The translations under genes and the position numbers were made by a program. A model generated the notes under the pieces. That model was not told the DNA's origin and ran no database searches. It saw only the letters and a program-made list of their open reading frames with translations. DNA of 43,748 bases. Source: Phocaeicola coprocola DSM 17136 (GTDB lineage: Bacteria; Bacteroidota; Bacteroidia; Bacteroidales; Bacteroidaceae). Positions 30,250 through 40,400 of this stretch are shown one piece after another. The stretch lies in the NCBI RefSeq assembly GCF_000154845.1, contig NZ_DS981511.1:1-43748 (forward strand). Reading direction: 5' to 3'. The stretch's first letter is position 1. The number at the start of each line of letters is the position of its first letter.

Positions 30250-31974
30250 TCACTTAGATTGTTTAATCATATTGCATATAGCTTCTGACAAATCTTGATC
30301 AGAATTATCTTTCCCCCAAATACTCCAGAAAGGAACTGTTTGACTTGATGGTTTGATTGAAGGTTCATTTATTTTTACTCTAGACGGTAATAATGTAGCA
30401 TCACCAACAATAATTGCTTCTGCGATGTCAAGCAAAGAAAGATTGTCGGCAATATTACCAAGATTATCTGGTAGTAGTCGTTTAATCACATTTTGATCAT
30501 CCACATTTGTAAGTCGAAGACTAATAAAATTATTACATTGGCTTAGTACTGTACGATTTACTTCTGAAGGTCTTTGACTGATTATCACAAGACCAACTCC
30601 ATATTTTCGTCCTTCCTTCGCTATTCGTTCAAAACTTTTCAAACCTATTTCTGCAACAGCATCTTGTGAAATAGATTGCTGAACATATAAGTGTGCTTCA
30701 TCACATAATAGTGCTATTGGATGACGATGTTCCATTGAACTCCATTGTTGAACAGTAAATACAATTCTTGCCAATAGACCAATTACTAAAGGAAGTACAT
30801 CTGATGGTACTTCTGACATATCTATAACCTTGACCCCACCATCAGCCTTCATCAGAACTCTGGCGAAATCTTTGAGCCAATTTTGCGATTTTTCTTCTGT
30901 TTGTAAACTGAACATAAATCCCATTCTCTTATCTGAAAGTTTATTCTCCAGTCTTTGATTGAACCGTGTTAACTTCCCATTGTATGGGCCTAGCTTTTCA
31001 GAACCGGCTCTTGCACCAGGTACCATTTCTTCGTCTTTGGACTTTAGCCGAGTTAACACTGTTTGCAAGTCGTAAGCTACGGGACTATCAACAGTAATCA
31101 GATGTTCATATATTGTTCCTTCTACACCTTTTTCTTTTTCGGCAAGAACTTCACGAGAGAATATCATTGCTTGATTTGGTGCATTTTGGTCACTACGATC
31201 TAATAACAATGCCTGCATTTCCTCATAATTTAAGAGCCAATAGGGTACCATAAGTATATTGTTGTTGAGTTTTTCAGAGGTAGCCAAATCTCCTGGTGTT
31301 GCAATTTTATATTGTTTGATGCCATCTATTTTGAAATCAGTAGAGGAGTATTCTCCGTGGATATCAAACAAAATTGCATTAGAATGTTTTAATTTAGCCA
31401 TTTGTTCAACAATACATGCAACACAAAAAGATTTACCACTCCCTGTAGAACCCACAATAGCAGCATGTCGTTGAAATAGTTTATCTCCATCCATATATGC
31501 TATAGAACTTTCATCCATTGTATATTTCCCTATTGCAAGAGGACTGATGGAAGTCGCTAATTTGTTGGATATTGTTTGCATGAGGTCTGTGAGACGTGTT
31601 CCTTCAATCTTATAACATAAGGCACTTATAGATGGAACTGCACTAACGTTTCTTCTGAACACGTTACTTTGCTCTCCAGCTTTGTCCATAAATTCACCCA
31701 CAAAAACTAACCTAACTTGGTTAAATGCCGAAGAAGTATCTTCTTCATCCTCGTCATCATTCAAAGTCATATCAGTAGCCTTGCGATAGATTTTTACTAT
31801 CATTGCTATAATGTAACGACCAGATTTCGGACTTTGAATAGCTATAAGTTGATTAATTTGTAACTGGGACAGAACATCGTCAGAATCTATAATGGCTGTT
31901 GCCATACCTGTGTCTACACTATTTATTGAGCCTATTGACTCACCTTTATCATATCTTAATACTATACTTTCCAT
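30250..31974 (-). CDS. herA: HerA-type ATPase of a SIR2-HerA defence pair
   Basis: HerA proteins are hexameric FtsK-like DNA translocases. In SIR2-HerA systems they assemble with the SIR2 effector to sense phage DNA. The 574-aa protein has an N-terminal HAS-barrel domain (about 1-110), Walker A GSTGSGKS (175-182), Walker B LLCDEAH (422-428), and ISQRPSEV with a downstream arginine-containing LRLTN segment. A C-terminal region ends in EAICNMIKQSK. It starts 3 bp after the sir2 stop, so the two are one transcript. It is intact and of normal length. The pairing with SIR2 makes the defence assignment much stronger than HerA alone. Confidence 0.9.
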   Translation of the reverse strand: MESIVLRYDKGESIGSINSVDTGMATAIIDSDDVLSQLQINQLIAIQSPKSGRYIIAMIVKIYRKATDMTLNDDEDEEDTSSAFNQVRLVFVGEFMDKAGEQSNVFRRNVSAVPSISALCYKIEGTRLTDLMQTISNKLATSISPLAIGKYTMDESSIAYMDGDKLFQRHAAIVGSTGSGKSFCVACIVEQMAKLKHSNAILFDIHGEYSSTDFKIDGIKQYKIATPGDLATSEKLNNNILMVPYWLLNYEEMQALLLDRSDQNAPNQAMIFSREVLAEKEKGVEGTIYEHLITVDSPVAYDLQTVLTRLKSKDEEMVPGARAGSEKLGPYNGKLTRFNQRLENKLSDKRMGFMFSLQTEEKSQNWLKDFARVLMKADGGVKVIDMSEVPSDVLPLVIGLLARIVFTVQQWSSMEHRHPIALLCDEAHLYVQQSISQDAVAEIGLKSFERIAKEGRKYGVGLVIISQRPSEVNRTVLSQCNNFISLRLTNVDDQNVIKRLLPDNLGNIADNLSLLDIAEAIIVGDATLLPSRVKINEPSIKPSSQTVPFWSIWGKDNSDQDLSEAICNMIKQSK

Positions 31975-31977
31975 TTT

Positions 31978-33012
31978 TTATATTTCCATTAATCCTTCTA
32001 TAGTCCAATATATTTTGTCATCAACAATTATAGAATCACTATTTGTATGAAAAACAGTACCCTTAGCACCATCACTACAAATAGCGATATAATCATATCC
32101 TTTATCTATTACATTTTCTTTTATTGAATTTGTAATTTCTTTGGTAACAATCAGTATTTTTGCCTTTCTCTTTTTGGCATATTTAAGCAACATTTCTTGA
32201 ACATGTTTGTCATTAAAACCATAACCAATACAAACATAGTTTTGGGCACTTTCAAAGATTTTGTCCACAGCTGATAAAAGTTGTCTATGTGGTTCCTCTT
32301 GAGTACGTTCGTATTTATTAGTTCCTGGAGTTACGATACATGGTGTAAACCCTAATGGAATATTGACAGAATTGGGGATATTGCAAATGATTCCATCTCT
32401 CCTATACCAGTCTAGGGAACCGTGAACTTTCAAGATATTAATAAATCCAGTATAATCAGCCTCCGGCTTTTTAGGATTTAGCATAATATTATCTTTTAAC
32501 TTTCCCATCAGTCCGTGAGTAAAACCTATATTAATGTAAGCGTCAGTTTGACAAGCTGCATACTCGGCAATCCTATCATAATTGGTTGAGATTACATTTA
32601 GCGTTTTATTCGGATCTCCATATATAATATAATCAAATAGTTGTCTTAGATTAATATCTTCTCCACTTATAAACCTTTCATAGACTTTTGCATCGGATTC
32701 AATAATAACCTTCCAGACAATATTTACTATATCTGCTTCAACAATTTCAGGAACCTTAACATCCAGCAATGCAGCTTCCAAACCTACACCTGAATCTAAA
32801 AGCTTTATGAAATCACTAACGACATCATTAGTAGCTGTATCATAATATGGATTTGATTTAAAGAAGTTTTTTAACTCATTTGCTAAAACACCCATTCCTG
32901 GTATGCCATAGGAAACAGATGCTCCACTTCCCAATACAATTACAGGATTGGAACTTCGTATGTTTTGAATATCTTGAAATATGTCTTTCTTTTCCATATT
33001 CATTAAAAACAT
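31978..33012 (-). CDS. SIR2-domain NADase effector of SIR2-HerA
   Basis: SIR2-domain defence effectors degrade NAD+ on infection and stop phage growth. The 344-aa protein shows the NAD-binding loop GSGASVSYGIPG (28-39), STNYDRIAEYA (Asn/Asp of TNYD 143-146), the catalytic His197 in KVHGSLDW, and IGYGFND near residue 268. Met codons at 33012, 33003 and 32997 are all possible starts; the numbers use the first. No other domain is evident. It is immediately upstream of herA within the 24-bp repeat-bounded cassette. The base composition is more AT-rich than the flanking backbone genes. Confidence 0.9.
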   Translation of the reverse strand: MFLMNMEKKDIFQDIQNIRSSNPVIVLGSGASVSYGIPGMGVLANELKNFFKSNPYYDTATNDVVSDFIKLLDSGVGLEAALLDVKVPEIVEADIVNIVWKVIIESDAKVYERFISGEDINLRQLFDYIIYGDPNKTLNVISTNYDRIAEYAACQTDAYINIGFTHGLMGKLKDNIMLNPKKPEADYTGFINILKVHGSLDWYRRDGIICNIPNSVNIPLGFTPCIVTPGTNKYERTQEEPHRQLLSAVDKIFESAQNYVCIGYGFNDKHVQEMLLKYAKKRKAKILIVTKEITNSIKENVIDKGYDYIAICSDGAKGTVFHTNSDSIIVDDKIYWTIEGLMEI

Positions 33013-33080
33013 TTATTTGATAAAAATCTCAATTAAAGTACTACGTTGTATGCATTTATGCGAATTTCTATCGTTGTGCA

Positions 33081-33131
33081 ATTACTTAGTTGAGATATTT
33101 AATCGATACTCATGTACTAATGCTTTCTTCA
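33081..33131 (-). pseudogene. Remnant integrase start (MKKALV) left by cassette insertion
   Basis: A 16-codon frame, MKKALVHEYRLNISTK-stop, begins at 33131 with the same ATGA overlap to the HTH gene that E1 uses for int. The first six codons are those of the E2 integrase, and the rest is unrelated sequence. It is the 5' tip of int duplicated when the SIR2-HerA cassette arrived. It may still keep ribosomes engaged just upstream of sir2. Confidence 0.75.
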
Positions 33132-33139
33132 TCGCTTCA
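33116..33139. repeat. 24-bp direct repeat, right flank of the SIR2-HerA cassette
   Basis: Second copy of 30203-30226, identical over all 24 bases and different immediately outside on both sides. It ends the intact HTH gene (KR-stop) and starts the int remnant. Confidence 0.92.
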
Positions 33140-33689
33140 CACCTTTATATAGATTATCAATTTCTTTCTTTGGTACATAAACAAAGTTACCTATCTGTCT
33201 GGTAGGAATGGAATACTTGCGTATATGAAGGTAAACAGTGCTTTCATTCACAAGAAACTTTTCTGTGATTTCGCCAATAGTATAACAGTCCTTTGGCTCC
33301 AGACTATACAGCTTGGCAATAGGCTTTGGCTTTGTGAGAGTTTTCTTTCGGAGAGGATAGAGTTTCATCAATTCTTCTTTTGATAGTAAAGTCTGCCTTT
33401 CTCCGGCATTCACACTTGGGATTGTACCCTTACGAATTAAACGATAAAGAGTTTCCTTGCTTATGCCAAACAAAGCGTATGCTTCAGGAACTGTGATATA
33501 CTCTTTGGACTTGGGTATCTTCTTAACCACTTCGTCCAACCTTTGCAATCTCTGTTCTTCATCCTTACGCCTTTTCCACGCAATCTTGGAACATTTGGGA
33601 GTGCAATACCACGATTCAATGGTTTTAGCTACAAAGGTTTCTCCACAAACCTTGCATTGACGTGTTATTTCAAATTTTGCTGCTGGCAT
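33129..33689 (-). CDS. Zinc-finger double-HTH regulator of E2
   Basis: This 186-aa homologue of the E1 protein at 6592-7137 has the same Cys12, Cys15, Cys29, Cys33 cluster. An HTH domain (YITVPEAYALFGISKETLYR) spans about residues 63-98 and a second HTH spans about 130-183 (DCYTIGEITEKFLVNESTVY). The C-terminal codons GVKR-stop lie in the 24-bp repeat and are intact. It is the gene nearest the right end, facing the arm-type repeats. It is the probable excisionase or directionality factor, or regulator of int and now also of the inserted sir2-herA genes. Confidence 0.8.
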   Translation of the reverse strand: MPAAKFEITRQCKVCGETFVAKTIESWYCTPKCSKIAWKRRKDEEQRLQRLDEVVKKIPKSKEYITVPEAYALFGISKETLYRLIRKGTIPSVNAGERQTLLSKEELMKLYPLRKKTLTKPKPIAKLYSLEPKDCYTIGEITEKFLVNESTVYLHIRKYSIPTRQIGNFVYVPKKEIDNLYKGVKR

Positions 33690-33766
33690 AACCTACATTT
33701 TACTTATATTCTTCATTCTCAATACCGCTGTTTTTATAGGTGTCACATTATCTACTTTTAAGTGTC

Positions 33767-33788
33767 GGTACAATTATGGTACAAATAT
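33767..33788. repeat. Tandem 11-bp repeats near the E2 right end
   Basis: ggtacaattat and ggtacaaatat sit head to tail, about 150 bp from the attachment core, mirroring the 7199-7220 repeats of E1 in spacing but not in sequence. Likely arm-type sites, or the promoter region of the HTH gene. Confidence 0.45.
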
Positions 33789-33843
33789 ATAATAAAAATC
33801 CGAATAACAAGCAAAGTCAAGGAAAAGTGATATAAAAAGAAAT

Positions 33844-33870
33844 AGGGCATAACTCATTGAGTTACACCCT
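33844..33870 (-). terminator. Terminator downstream of dnaK
   Basis: On the reverse strand agggtgtaactca pairs with tgagttatgccct (two internal mismatches) and is followed by atttcttttt. It lies 37 bp past the dnaK stop. Its aactcattgag centre matches the E1 end hairpin at 7285-7295, which suggests that the element supplies this terminator. Confidence 0.75.
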
Positions 33871-33906
33871 GCATTCCTATTTTTAGTTATCGTTGTTTAT
33901 CGCAAC

Positions 33907-35814
33907 TTACTTGACTTCCTCAAAATCAGCATCCTGGACATTATCATTCTTTCCGTCATTCTGAGTATTTGCCTGACCTGCATTAGGACCAGCCTGAGCA
34001 CCGCCTTGTGCACCTGTCTGAGCATACATTTCAGCACTTGCAGCCTGGAATGCAGTCTGAAGTTCAGCACTTGCAGCATCGATACCAGCCAAATCCTGTG
34101 CTTTGTGAGCATCTTTCAGTTTCTGAAGAGCAGCTTCGATAGGAGCTTTCTTGTCAGCTGGAAGCTTATCACCAAGATCCTTCAACTGATTTTCAGTTGT
34201 GAAGATCAAGCTATCTGCCTGGTTCAATTTATCGATACGTTCTTTTTCTTTCTTATCTGCTTCTGCGTTTGCTTCAGCTTCAGCTTTCATACGTTCAATT
34301 TCTTCCTTGCTCAAGCCAGATGAAGCTTCGATACGAATAGCCTGTTCCTTACCTGTTGCTTTATCCTTAGCAGAAACTTTCAAGATACCGTTTGCATCGA
34401 TATCGAAGGTTACTTCAATCTGAGGAACACCACGACGAGCAGGAGCAATACCTGTCAGGTTGAACTGACCGATTGATTTGTTCTGTGCTGCCATAGGACG
34501 TTCACCCTGAAGTACGTGGATTGTTACTTCTGTCTGATTGTCGGCTGCTGTAGAGAATACTTCACTCTTCTTGCAAGGGATAGTAGTGTTAGCATCGATA
34601 AGTTTTGTCATCACACCACCCATTGTTTCGATACCCATTGACAGCGGAGTTACATCCAACAGAACTACACCCTTGATTTCGTCTGTCAAAACGGCACCCT
34701 GAACAGCTGCACCTACTGCAACTACTTCGTCTGGGTTAACACCCTTAGAAGGAACTTTTCCGAAGAAGTCTTCTACCAGTTTCTGAACGGCAGGTATACG
34801 AGATGAACCACCAACCAAGATAACTTCATCGATATCTGAGTTGCTCAAACCAGCATCGCTCATTGCTTTCTTACAAGGTTCAAGACAAGCCTGAATCAAG
34901 TTGTGAGCCAAAGCTTCGAATTTAGCACGAGTCAATGTCTTAACCAAGTGTTTAGGAACACCAGCTACCGGCATGATATACGGCAAGTTTATTTCTGTTG
35001 ATGTAGAAGAAGACAATTCAATCTTAGCTTTTTCAGCTGCTTCTTTCAAACGCTGCATAGCCATCGGATCAGTTGTCAGATCTGCACCTTCATCGTTCTT
35101 GAATTCCTGTACCAACCAGTCGATGATAACCTGGTCGAAGTCATCACCACCCAGGTGAGTATCACCGTTAGTTGACAATACTTCGAATACACCACCACCA
35201 AATTCAAGGATTGAGATATCGAATGTACCACCACCAAGGTCGAACACTGCAACTTTCATATCCTTATTTGATTTGTCAACACCATATGCAAGTGCTGCTG
35301 CTGTCGGTTCGTTTACGATACGTTTTACTTCCAAACCTGCAATCTGACCAGCTTCTTTAGTAGCCTGACGCTGTGAATCTGAGAAGTATGCCGGAACTGT
35401 GATAACAGCTTCTGTTACTTCCTGTCCCAGATAATCTTCAGCAGTCTTTTTCATTTTCTGAAGAATCATTGCTGAGATTTCCTGTGGAGTATATAAACGT
35501 CCGTCGATATCTACACGCGGAGTATTGTTGTCACCTTTTACTACTGAATAAGGTACTCGTGAAATTTCTTTCTGAACCTGATCGTAAGTTTCACCCATGA
35601 AACGCTTGATAGAATATACTGTACGTTTCGGGTTTGTAATAGCCTGACGTTTAGCCGGATCACCAACCTTACGTTCGCCACCATCAACGAAACCTACTAC
35701 TGAAGGAGTGGTACGTTTACCTTCGCTGTTGGCAATTACCACCGGTTCGTTACCTTCGAATACTGCAACACATGAGTTTGTTGTTCCTAAGTCAATACCA
35801 ATAATCTTTCCCAT
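33907..35814 (-). CDS. dnaK: Chaperone DnaK (Hsp70)
   Basis: Core cytosolic chaperone that binds unfolded peptides in an ATP-dependent cycle with DnaJ and GrpE. The 635-aa protein begins [18 protein letters not shown]. It has the phosphate 2 motif [14 protein letters not shown], the adenosine motif [11 protein letters not shown], the substrate-binding domain from about residue 390 ([11 protein letters not shown]), the helical lid, and a Gly/Gln/Asn-rich tail ending DADFEEVK. Codon use is that of a highly expressed gene, unlike the AT-rich cargo. It is the only core gene beside the element and its last codons form the proposed integration site. No dnaJ or grpE is adjacent. Confidence 0.98.
   Translation of the reverse strand: MGKIIGIDLGTTNSCVAVFEGNEPVVIANSEGKRTTPSVVGFVDGGERKVGDPAKRQAITNPKRTVYSIKRFMGETYDQVQKEISRVPYSVVKGDNNTPRVDIDGRLYTPQEISAMILQKMKKTAEDYLGQEVTEAVITVPAYFSDSQRQATKEAGQIAGLEVKRIVNEPTAAALAYGVDKSNKDMKVAVFDLGGGTFDISILEFGGGVFEVLSTNGDTHLGGDDFDQVIIDWLVQEFKNDEGADLTTDPMAMQRLKEAAEKAKIELSSSTSTEINLPYIMPVAGVPKHLVKTLTRAKFEALAHNLIQACLEPCKKAMSDAGLSNSDIDEVILVGGSSRIPAVQKLVEDFFGKVPSKGVNPDEVVAVGAAVQGAVLTDEIKGVVLLDVTPLSMGIETMGGVMTKLIDANTTIPCKKSEVFSTAADNQTEVTIHVLQGERPMAAQNKSIGQFNLTGIAPARRGVPQIEVTFDIDANGILKVSAKDKATGKEQAIRIEASSGLSKEEIERMKAEAEANAEADKKEKERIDKLNQADSLIFTTENQLKDLGDKLPADKKAPIEAALQKLKDAHKAQDLAGIDAASAELQTAFQAASAEMYAQTGAQGGAQAGPNAGQANTQNDGKNDNVQDADFEEVK
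33914..33924. other. Attachment-site core in the dnaK 3' end (proposed)
   Basis: acttcctcaaa, identical to 7348-7358, encodes the FEEV codons of DnaK on the reverse strand. Proposed right junction of E2 with the chromosome. The codons and stop to its left would be element-derived. Confidence 0.6.
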
Positions 35815-35883
35815 AATTGTATCTATTTTATTTATTTTTATTCAAGTTTACTCTGTAATACCGAAGCATTACGCCATAATTAA

Positions 35884-35900
35884 AACAAATGGCGTGCCAG
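35884..35900 (-). promoter_or_regulatory. Sigma-54-like promoter motif upstream of dnaK
   Basis: The reverse strand reads CTGGCACGCCATTTGTT, matching the -24/-12 consensus YTGGCACGRNNNTTGCW at all but two defined positions, with correct spacing. It would start a transcript about 55 nt before the dnaK ATG. A chance match is possible, and no TAnnTTTG box was found nearer the gene. Confidence 0.4.
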
Positions 35901-36100
35901 AAAGAAAACTTCTTTTTTTCTCATAGCCGACGGACATTTTGGCAGTCCGTTATGACAAAGCAGACAAAGCATACGCCAAAAATTACATAATCTCACCTAA
36001 AATCGACAGAATTTGGCACAAGTCATTTTCCAGTATATGCCATGTTTAAAAGAATTCATGCAGAAGTTTTCAAAAAACATCCTGAAATGTTTCTCAATCT

Positions 36101-36176
36101 TTGTACAAAAAATCAGAAAATTTGTACAAAACATCGGAATTTTTGTACGAAAAGAGTGGAACATTTGTACAAAAAA
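36101..36176. repeat. Four TTGTAC repeats at 21-22 bp spacing
   Basis: TTGTAC occurs at 36101, 36122, 36143 and 36165, each followed by an A-rich tract. Three copies read TTGTACAAAA and are themselves palindromic (TTGTACAA). The spacing equals two helical turns, so all sites face the same side of the DNA. Confidence 0.7.
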
Positions 36177-36287
36177 TAAAAAAACATCGAGATAAATCTC
36201 TGTAAAGATCTAAATGCTTCTATATAAAGCCCTTCATATATATTATATATAAGGTGAAACTGCCCAAAAGTATTCAGTTTTGCTTTT

Positions 36288-36319
36288 CTACGGTTCAGTA
36301 TCTTCTATCTACGGTTCAG
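36288..36319 (+). promoter_or_regulatory. LytTR-type direct repeats upstream of the efflux operon
   Basis: ctacggttcag occurs at 36288-36298 and 36309-36319, 21 bp apart. The 9-bp centre acggttcag fits the LytTR regulator consensus [TA][AC][CA]GTTN[AG][TG] at eight of nine positions, and the 12-bp gap is standard for that family. The repeats end 12 bp before the -33 element, a position suited to activation. Confidence 0.6.
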
Positions 36320-36330
36320 AAACAACAATA

Positions 36331-36361
36331 TTGAAGCCTTATTTACCTTGACTTACTTTTG
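36331..36361 (+). promoter_or_regulatory. Promoter of the RND efflux operon
   Basis: TTG at 36331-36333 and TACTTTTG (TAnnTTTG) at 36354-36361 are 20 bp apart, matching the Bacteroides -33/-7 promoter. The start codon follows 33 bp later. Confidence 0.7.
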
Positions 36362-36394
36362 CATTACTAAATAATCATTCAGAAGAACATTAAG

Positions 36395-37434
36395 ATGAAA
36401 AAAGCACTTTTATTTCTCGCATGTATGGGGTGTTTCATATCGTGCGACAACAATTCAAACAAGGAGCAGCAAGCTCCTAATGTAAAAGTTATCCGTGCCG
36501 AACAGTCGGATACATCTTCCGAGCGCAGCTATTCATTCATTTCACAACCTTACCGGACTACAGAACTTTCTTTCAGAGTAGGTGGTCCGGTATATACTTT
36601 CGATACACAAAGCGGACAGTTCTTCCGTAAAGGAGAGCTAATTGCCGCTATCGACGACCGTGACTTTCTGATTCGCAAACAACGCGCAGAGGCTATCTAT
36701 AAACAAACGGAGGCTGACTACAAACGTATTTCAAATCTATATGAAAAAGGAAGTATATCAGGAACAAGTTACGAAAAAGCCAAGGCTGACTACGAAAAAG
36801 CCAAAGCAGACTATACAACATCCGTCAATGAATTAAAAGATACCAAACTGTATGCACCTTTCGATGGATATATCCAAAAAGTTAACATAGAGCGTTATCA
36901 GGACATCAAGGCCTCTGTCCGGTAGTAACATTTATCGACCTTTCCAAAATCAAGGTTGAAGCCTATATTCCGGAAGATATGGCAGTAAATGTCCGAAAGC
37001 AGTCTGCCCTCCCCTGCTCTATCACATTCAATGCTATACAGGAAAAAACATTTATATCGGAAAAGACTTATATCACACAAAGCGCAAGCGACAACAACAT
37101 ATCTTATTTATTTACAGCAATAATCAACAATGCAGACAACAGCTTATTGGGTGGTATGGCAGGCTCTCTTTTAATCCCTAGCTTTAGTTCATCTTCATAT
37201 TCATACCAGAGCGTGGTCATCCCCCAAACGGCTGTTTGTCATACTGACGAAACGGGTTCTTTCGTTTGGCTCGTGAACGAACAGAACCGGGTTGTAAAAA
37301 GGTCTGTAAAAACAGGCAAGCTAAGAAAGAATGACAAAATAGAAATTCTGTCAGGACTTTCTGCCGGTGAAAGAATTGCCGCAACACGGCTGACTTATCT
37401 TTCGGAAAATGAAGAAATAACCATTCAAGACTAA
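36395..37434 (+). pseudogene. RND efflux periplasmic adaptor lipoprotein, frameshifted
   Basis: Adaptor (HlyD/AcrA-type) that would link the inner-membrane pump to the TolC channel. The first 176 codons give a lipoprotein signal peptide with FISC as lipobox, a biotinyl-lipoyl-like half and an alpha-hairpin (YKQTEADYKRISNLYEKGS). The frame then stops at 36923-36925 (GTCCGGTAG). Adding one C there yields SVPVVTFIDLSKIKVEAYIPEDM and joins the frame of the second piece (MAVNVRKQ at 36979 to IQD-stop), giving about 347 aa. It is a recent loss-of-function mutation or a sequencing indel. The downstream pump genes are intact, which favours an error or a very recent event. Confidence 0.85.
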
Positions 37435-37446
37435 AACGAAATACTG

Positions 37447-40400
37447 ATGAAAGGATTAGTAAAATTTTTCCTGACGAACAAAGCCTTAAGCTGGCTGATA
37501 CTGATACTGATTTTGAGTGGAGGCATATTCGCATATAACAATATGGGAAAGCTTGAAGATGCACCATTCACAATCAAACAAGCACTCGTAACAACTTCTT
37601 ATCCGGGTGCTTCTCCAATGGAAGTACAACAACAAGTAACCGATGTACTGGAAGAATCGATTCAGTCGCTGGGTGAACTTTATTATCTGAAGACGGAAAA
37701 CCGGGCAGGGCTTTCTAAAATTACCGTTTATGTGAAAAAAGAAATACGCGCCAAAGATATGCAACAGCTTTGGGACAAACTTCGCCGGAAAGTAAACGAT
37801 GTACAAAACAAGTTACCCGCCGGTGCAGGTCCATCGGTTGTAAATGATGATTTTGGTGATGTCTTGGGAGTATTCTACGGCTTAAGCAGTGAAACACATA
37901 CTTATCGCGAACTGGAAGACTGTGCAAAAAAAATAAAAAATGAACTGTTGGACGTAAAAGACGTGGCTAAAGTCGAACTGTTCGGTATTCAGAACCGGAC
38001 AATCGAAGTAACGGTCAACCCTTCACTACTTTCTCAAAGTGGAGTAATGATGGCCGACATAGCCTCAGCCTTTGAAAGACAAAACAAGGTAGTCGATGCA
38101 GGTGCGATAGAAACATCTACCAATCGTCTTCGAATTGAAGCCGATGGAAGTTTTACAAGTCTGGAAGAAATAGAGAATCTGACTGTCGTTTCGCGTAAAG
38201 GTGAATATTTCCGGCTGGGAGAAATTGCAGAAATCAGAGAAAGCTATTCGCGTCCGGCAAGAAACCTGATGAGAATCGGAAATATTCCAGCTGTAGGTAT
38301 CGCAATTTCAACAGTATCCGACGGGAATGTAGTAGAGATGGCAGAACTTGTATCCCAGCAAATTGATAAGCTGAAAGCTGATATGCCGGAGGGATATAAA
38401 CTGGACATTATTTATGATCAAGGATATGAATCGGCTGTAGCTAACGATGGATTTGTAATGAATCTCATTGTTTCTGTACTGACTGTAGTAGCTGTACTAT
38501 TGTTCTTCATCGGATTCAAAAACGGATTTCTAATAGGTAGCGGACTGATTTTTTCCATTTTCGGAACACTGATCTACATGCAGGCTACTGGAATTGCCCT
38601 GCAACGAATGTCGCTTGCAGCCATCATCATTGCAATGGGTATGCTGGTAGACAATGCCATTGTGGTATATGATGCAGCTTTAGTTAATATGCAACATGGA
38701 ATGAGAAAGCGTGTTGCCATACTGAACGCCGTATCAAGTACCGCCATGCCTCTTCTCGGAGCTACACTGATAGCAGTACTTACCTTTTTGCCGGTATATC
38801 TTTCTCCACATATCACAGGCGAGATTCTTTCATCGCTGTTTATTGTAATAGCGGTGTCTTTGCTGCTCAGCTGGGTACTTGCCATCACACAAAATGTATT
38901 TTTCGTTCAAGAGTTCGTAAGACGTCCACGACCGGAAGAACTGAAAAACGAATTATTCACCGGACGTATATACGACTTTTTCCGTAAAGCACTAAGTTTC
39001 ACGATACGGAAACGATATACAGTAGTAGGATGCATGGTTGTACTGCTAGTTGTGGCCGGATGGGGATTCAGATATATTCCTCAACAATTTATGCCACTAT
39101 TAAACAAGCAATACTTTTCCGTAGACATGTGGTTGCCCGAAGGTACACGTATCGAAGAGAGTGAAAAACAGGCTGCACAACTGACGGAATACCTGCAAAC
39201 ATTCGATGGAGTAAAGAAGGTTTCTACTTATATCGGGCAAACTCCTCCAAGATATTATCTGGCAAATGCTGCTTATGGTCCGCAACCTAATTATGCTCAA
39301 TGTCTGATAGAGGCAGAAACTCCTGAAAAGTCACGCGAATTACAGGAAATTTTATATCACAAGCTTCCTGAAAAATTTCAGGATGCACTTATACGAGTCA
39401 ACAGTTTCGAAATCAACAGCATACCTCAGGCTTTAATCGAAGCCCGGTTCTGTGGAGATGATCCGGCTGTATTGGATTCTCTGACAAACATTGCTATCGG
39501 TATCATGCGTAAGAATCCGAAAGTGCTGAATGCACGCAACGAGTGGGGAAATATGGCTATGATGATAAAAGCGGGCTACGATCCGGTAAAAGCCGGAAGA
39601 CTGAATATCGGACGGAGTGATATGATGAATGCTGTCAAATCAGTTAGCGACGGAACGGCCATAGGTATTTACCGCGATAATGACAAAAAGGTTCCCGTAC
39701 TACTCCGCACAAAAGAAGAGGCATCATGGGATACAGAAAAACTGGAAGATCCGCAGATATGGAATGGATCTAACTCTGCTCCGTTAGGACAAGTAACCGA
39801 TGGCATCAACATCGCATGGGAATATCCGCTTGTGCGTACATACAACCGACAGCTTTCCATGGCTGCCCAATGTGACGTGAAACGTGGACATACCATGAAA
39901 GAAGTACACGCAGAGATACGGGAAGAAATAGAAAACATCAAACTGCCCGAAGGCTATAGTTTTTTCTGGGATTCACAATATAAAGATCAGAAAGAAGCCA
40001 TGGCAGCATTGACCAAATATTTTCCTTTGGCCATTATCATGCTGATAATCATTCTCGTCATGCTTTTCGGAAATTTCCGGCAGCCACTTATCATTTTCCT
40101 TATTCTACCGTTGTCACTCATCGGTATGGTATTCGGATTATTGCTCACAGGATTCCAGTTTGGTTTCTTCTGTATAGCCGGATGGCTCGGATTATTAGGC
40201 ATGATTATAAAGAATGTTATTGTATTGCTGGATGAAGTAAACGTACAGCGAAGAGCAGGTATCGCGCCATATACGGCAGTCATCGAAGCTACAGTTTCCA
40301 GAGTACGCCCTGTACTGATGGCTGCACTGACAACTGTATTCGGAAGTATTCCGCTTTTATTCGATGTCGTATTTGGTGGCATGGCAGCAACAATCGTATT

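Larger units (their letters stand above)
35815..36394. other. Intergenic region between dnaK and the efflux operon
   Basis: This is a 580-bp divergent spacer. It contains a sigma-54-like motif for dnaK (35884-35900), a small hairpin (cggac/gtccg near 35940), and four TTGTAC repeats (36101-36170). A paired 11-bp direct repeat (36288-36319) and a Bacteroides-type promoter (36331-36361) precede the efflux genes. A 60-codon frame at 36013-36195 is low-complexity and is not called as a gene. Confidence 0.6.

Noticed and set aside
36101..36176. CRISPR-like array
   Set aside because: The units are only 6-10 bp with A-rich gaps of about 11-15 bp and no cas genes are present. No CRISPR array was seen anywhere in the window.
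36013..36195. 60-codon frame with FVQK/FVQN peptide repeats
   Set aside because: It is simply the translation of the TTGTAC DNA repeats. There is no ribosome site or promoter, and the composition is unlike a protein.
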